Shown here piece after piece: positions 14,258 to 14,876 of a stretch of 14,876 nucleotides of DNA; position 1 is the first letter of the stretch, and each line of letters begins with the position of its first letter. This DNA is from CAYNGH01 sp964396845 (lineage in GTDB: Bacteria > Vulcanimicrobiota > JAJTBE01 > CAYNGH01). Both the position numbers and the translations under genes were made by a program. The notes beneath the pieces are model-generated. The model made no database searches, was not told where the DNA came from, and saw only the letters and a program-made list of their open reading frames with translations. The DNA lies in the NCBI GenBank assembly GCA_964396845.1, contig CAYNGH010000080.1, positions 1-14,876 on the forward strand, read 5' to 3'.

Positions 14258-14876
14258 TTGAGTATTCCCATCAAAAACAATGTACCCCTTTCCCGGCATA
14301 CCACCTTCCGCATCGGCGGGCCTGCGGATTATTTCATCAATGTCCGGTCGGTTCGGGCCATGAAAGAATCAGTCGCCTGGGCCAGGGAAAGAAACATCCC
14401 CTTTATGATCATCGGCGGTGGCAGTAATCTCCTGTTCTGTGATGAAGGAGTCCGGGGTCTTATCATCAAAAACAGCCTCAGAGGAATCGCTCACCACAGC
14501 ACTGCTCTGACCGCCAGATCCGGAGAAAAACTCTCCCGGGTCATCGAGTATGCCATGGGGCACAACCTGGGCGGTCTTGAGTTCTGCGCCGGTATTCCCG
14601 GGAGCATCGGGGGAGCCATATGGGGCAATGCCGGGGCTTACGGGCGATCCATCGGCGATCTTGTCAGCTGTGCCTGGCTGATGGATCCCTCGGGAAACCT
14701 TCGGCAGGTGGACAGGGATTATTTCCGTTTTGCTTATCGTCACAGCATATTAAAACAGACCGGCGAGGTGGCAATCCGGGTTCAACTGGAGCTTTTCCCC
14801 GGCAACGAGAAAGAAAGCCGACGGCAGGCAGAGGAAATTATCCGCCAGCGCAGGGAAAAACATCCTGACAGGTGCT
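14258..14876 (+). CDS. murB: MurB, UDP-N-acetylenolpyruvoylglucosamine reductase (5' part, cut by window edge)
   Basis: MurB is the FAD enzyme that reduces UDP-GlcNAc-enolpyruvate to UDP-N-acetylmuramate in peptidoglycan synthesis. The visible 206 residues contain SRHTTFRIGGPADYF (12-26), the FAD-binding GGGSNLL (53-59), CAGIPGSIGGAIWGNAGAYG (110-129), and YRHS with Arg161, the position of the conserved active-site Arg. They end in RREKHPD, just before the expected AGS-F-KNP segment. Usual length is about 290-340, so the C-terminal third lies outside. The frame has a stop at 14228-14230 and no ATG or GTG near the start of homology. TTG 14258-14260 is the best start, though its ribosome-binding site (GGACGG or AGGA) is poor. 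The N-terminus before the homology is short, so the start is the least certain part. Confidence 0.92.
   Translation, partial: MSIPIKNNVPLSRHTTFRIGGPADYFINVRSVRAMKESVAWARERNIPFMIIGGGSNLLFCDEGVRGLIIKNSLRGIAHHSTALTARSGEKLSRVIEYAMGHNLGGLEFCAGIPGSIGGAIWGNAGAYGRSIGDLVSCAWLMDPSGNLRQVDRDYFRFAYRHSILKQTGEVAIRVQLELFPGNEKESRRQAEEIIRQRREKHPDRC

Noticed and set aside
14140..14427. 95-residue open frame overlapping the start of murB
   Set aside because: It is in a different frame from the clear MurB homology and has no domain and no ribosome site at its TTG.

Overview
The window is about 14.9 kb of bacterial chromosome, densely packed with housekeeping and signalling genes. Ten genes on the minus strand fill positions 1-12721 and three on the plus strand fill 12882-14876. 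No tRNA, rRNA, CRISPR array, insertion sequence or prophage gene was seen. Three starts read as TTG (minD, the kinase, murB), two of them with strong GGAGG ribosome-binding sites, and one reads as GTG (the Crp-type regulator). The MinCDE set including MinE, the rubrerythrin-type diiron protein and the kinase/WD40 protein suggest an anaerobic or microaerophilic bacterium, perhaps from a poorly cultured lineage. MinD and MinC look closest to the Firmicutes style, but I cannot assign a phylum from sequence alone.

Minus strand, in transcription order (right to left): (1) a Zn-ribbon / Ser-Thr kinase / seven-blade WD40 protein; (2) a membrane protein with a DUF4870/Tic20-like N-terminal domain and a roughly 350-residue Pro/Ser-rich tail carrying repeated short motifs; (3) tig, clpP and clpX, the classical chaperone-protease cluster; (4) two consecutive, different HD-GYP proteins, predicted cyclic-di-GMP phosphodiesterases, one polytopic with a GAF domain and one with a single membrane anchor; (5) minC, minD and minE, the division-site selection system, with minE cut by the window edge.

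Plus strand: a Crp/Fnr-family regulator transcribed divergently from the kinase, then a rubrerythrin-like protein 16 nt downstream that retains all six diiron ligands, then the 5' part of murB (peptidoglycan precursor synthesis), which runs off the right edge.

The least ordinary parts are the kinase, whose catalytic-loop Asn is replaced by His, next to a tail-bearing membrane protein that could be its partner; the HD-GYP pair wedged between clpX and minC; and an RNA hairpin that includes the tig stop codon, followed by a palindrome ahead of clpP. The window therefore links protein quality control, c-di-GMP turnover, division-site placement and oxidative-stress protection, but joint regulation is an inference from gene order only.
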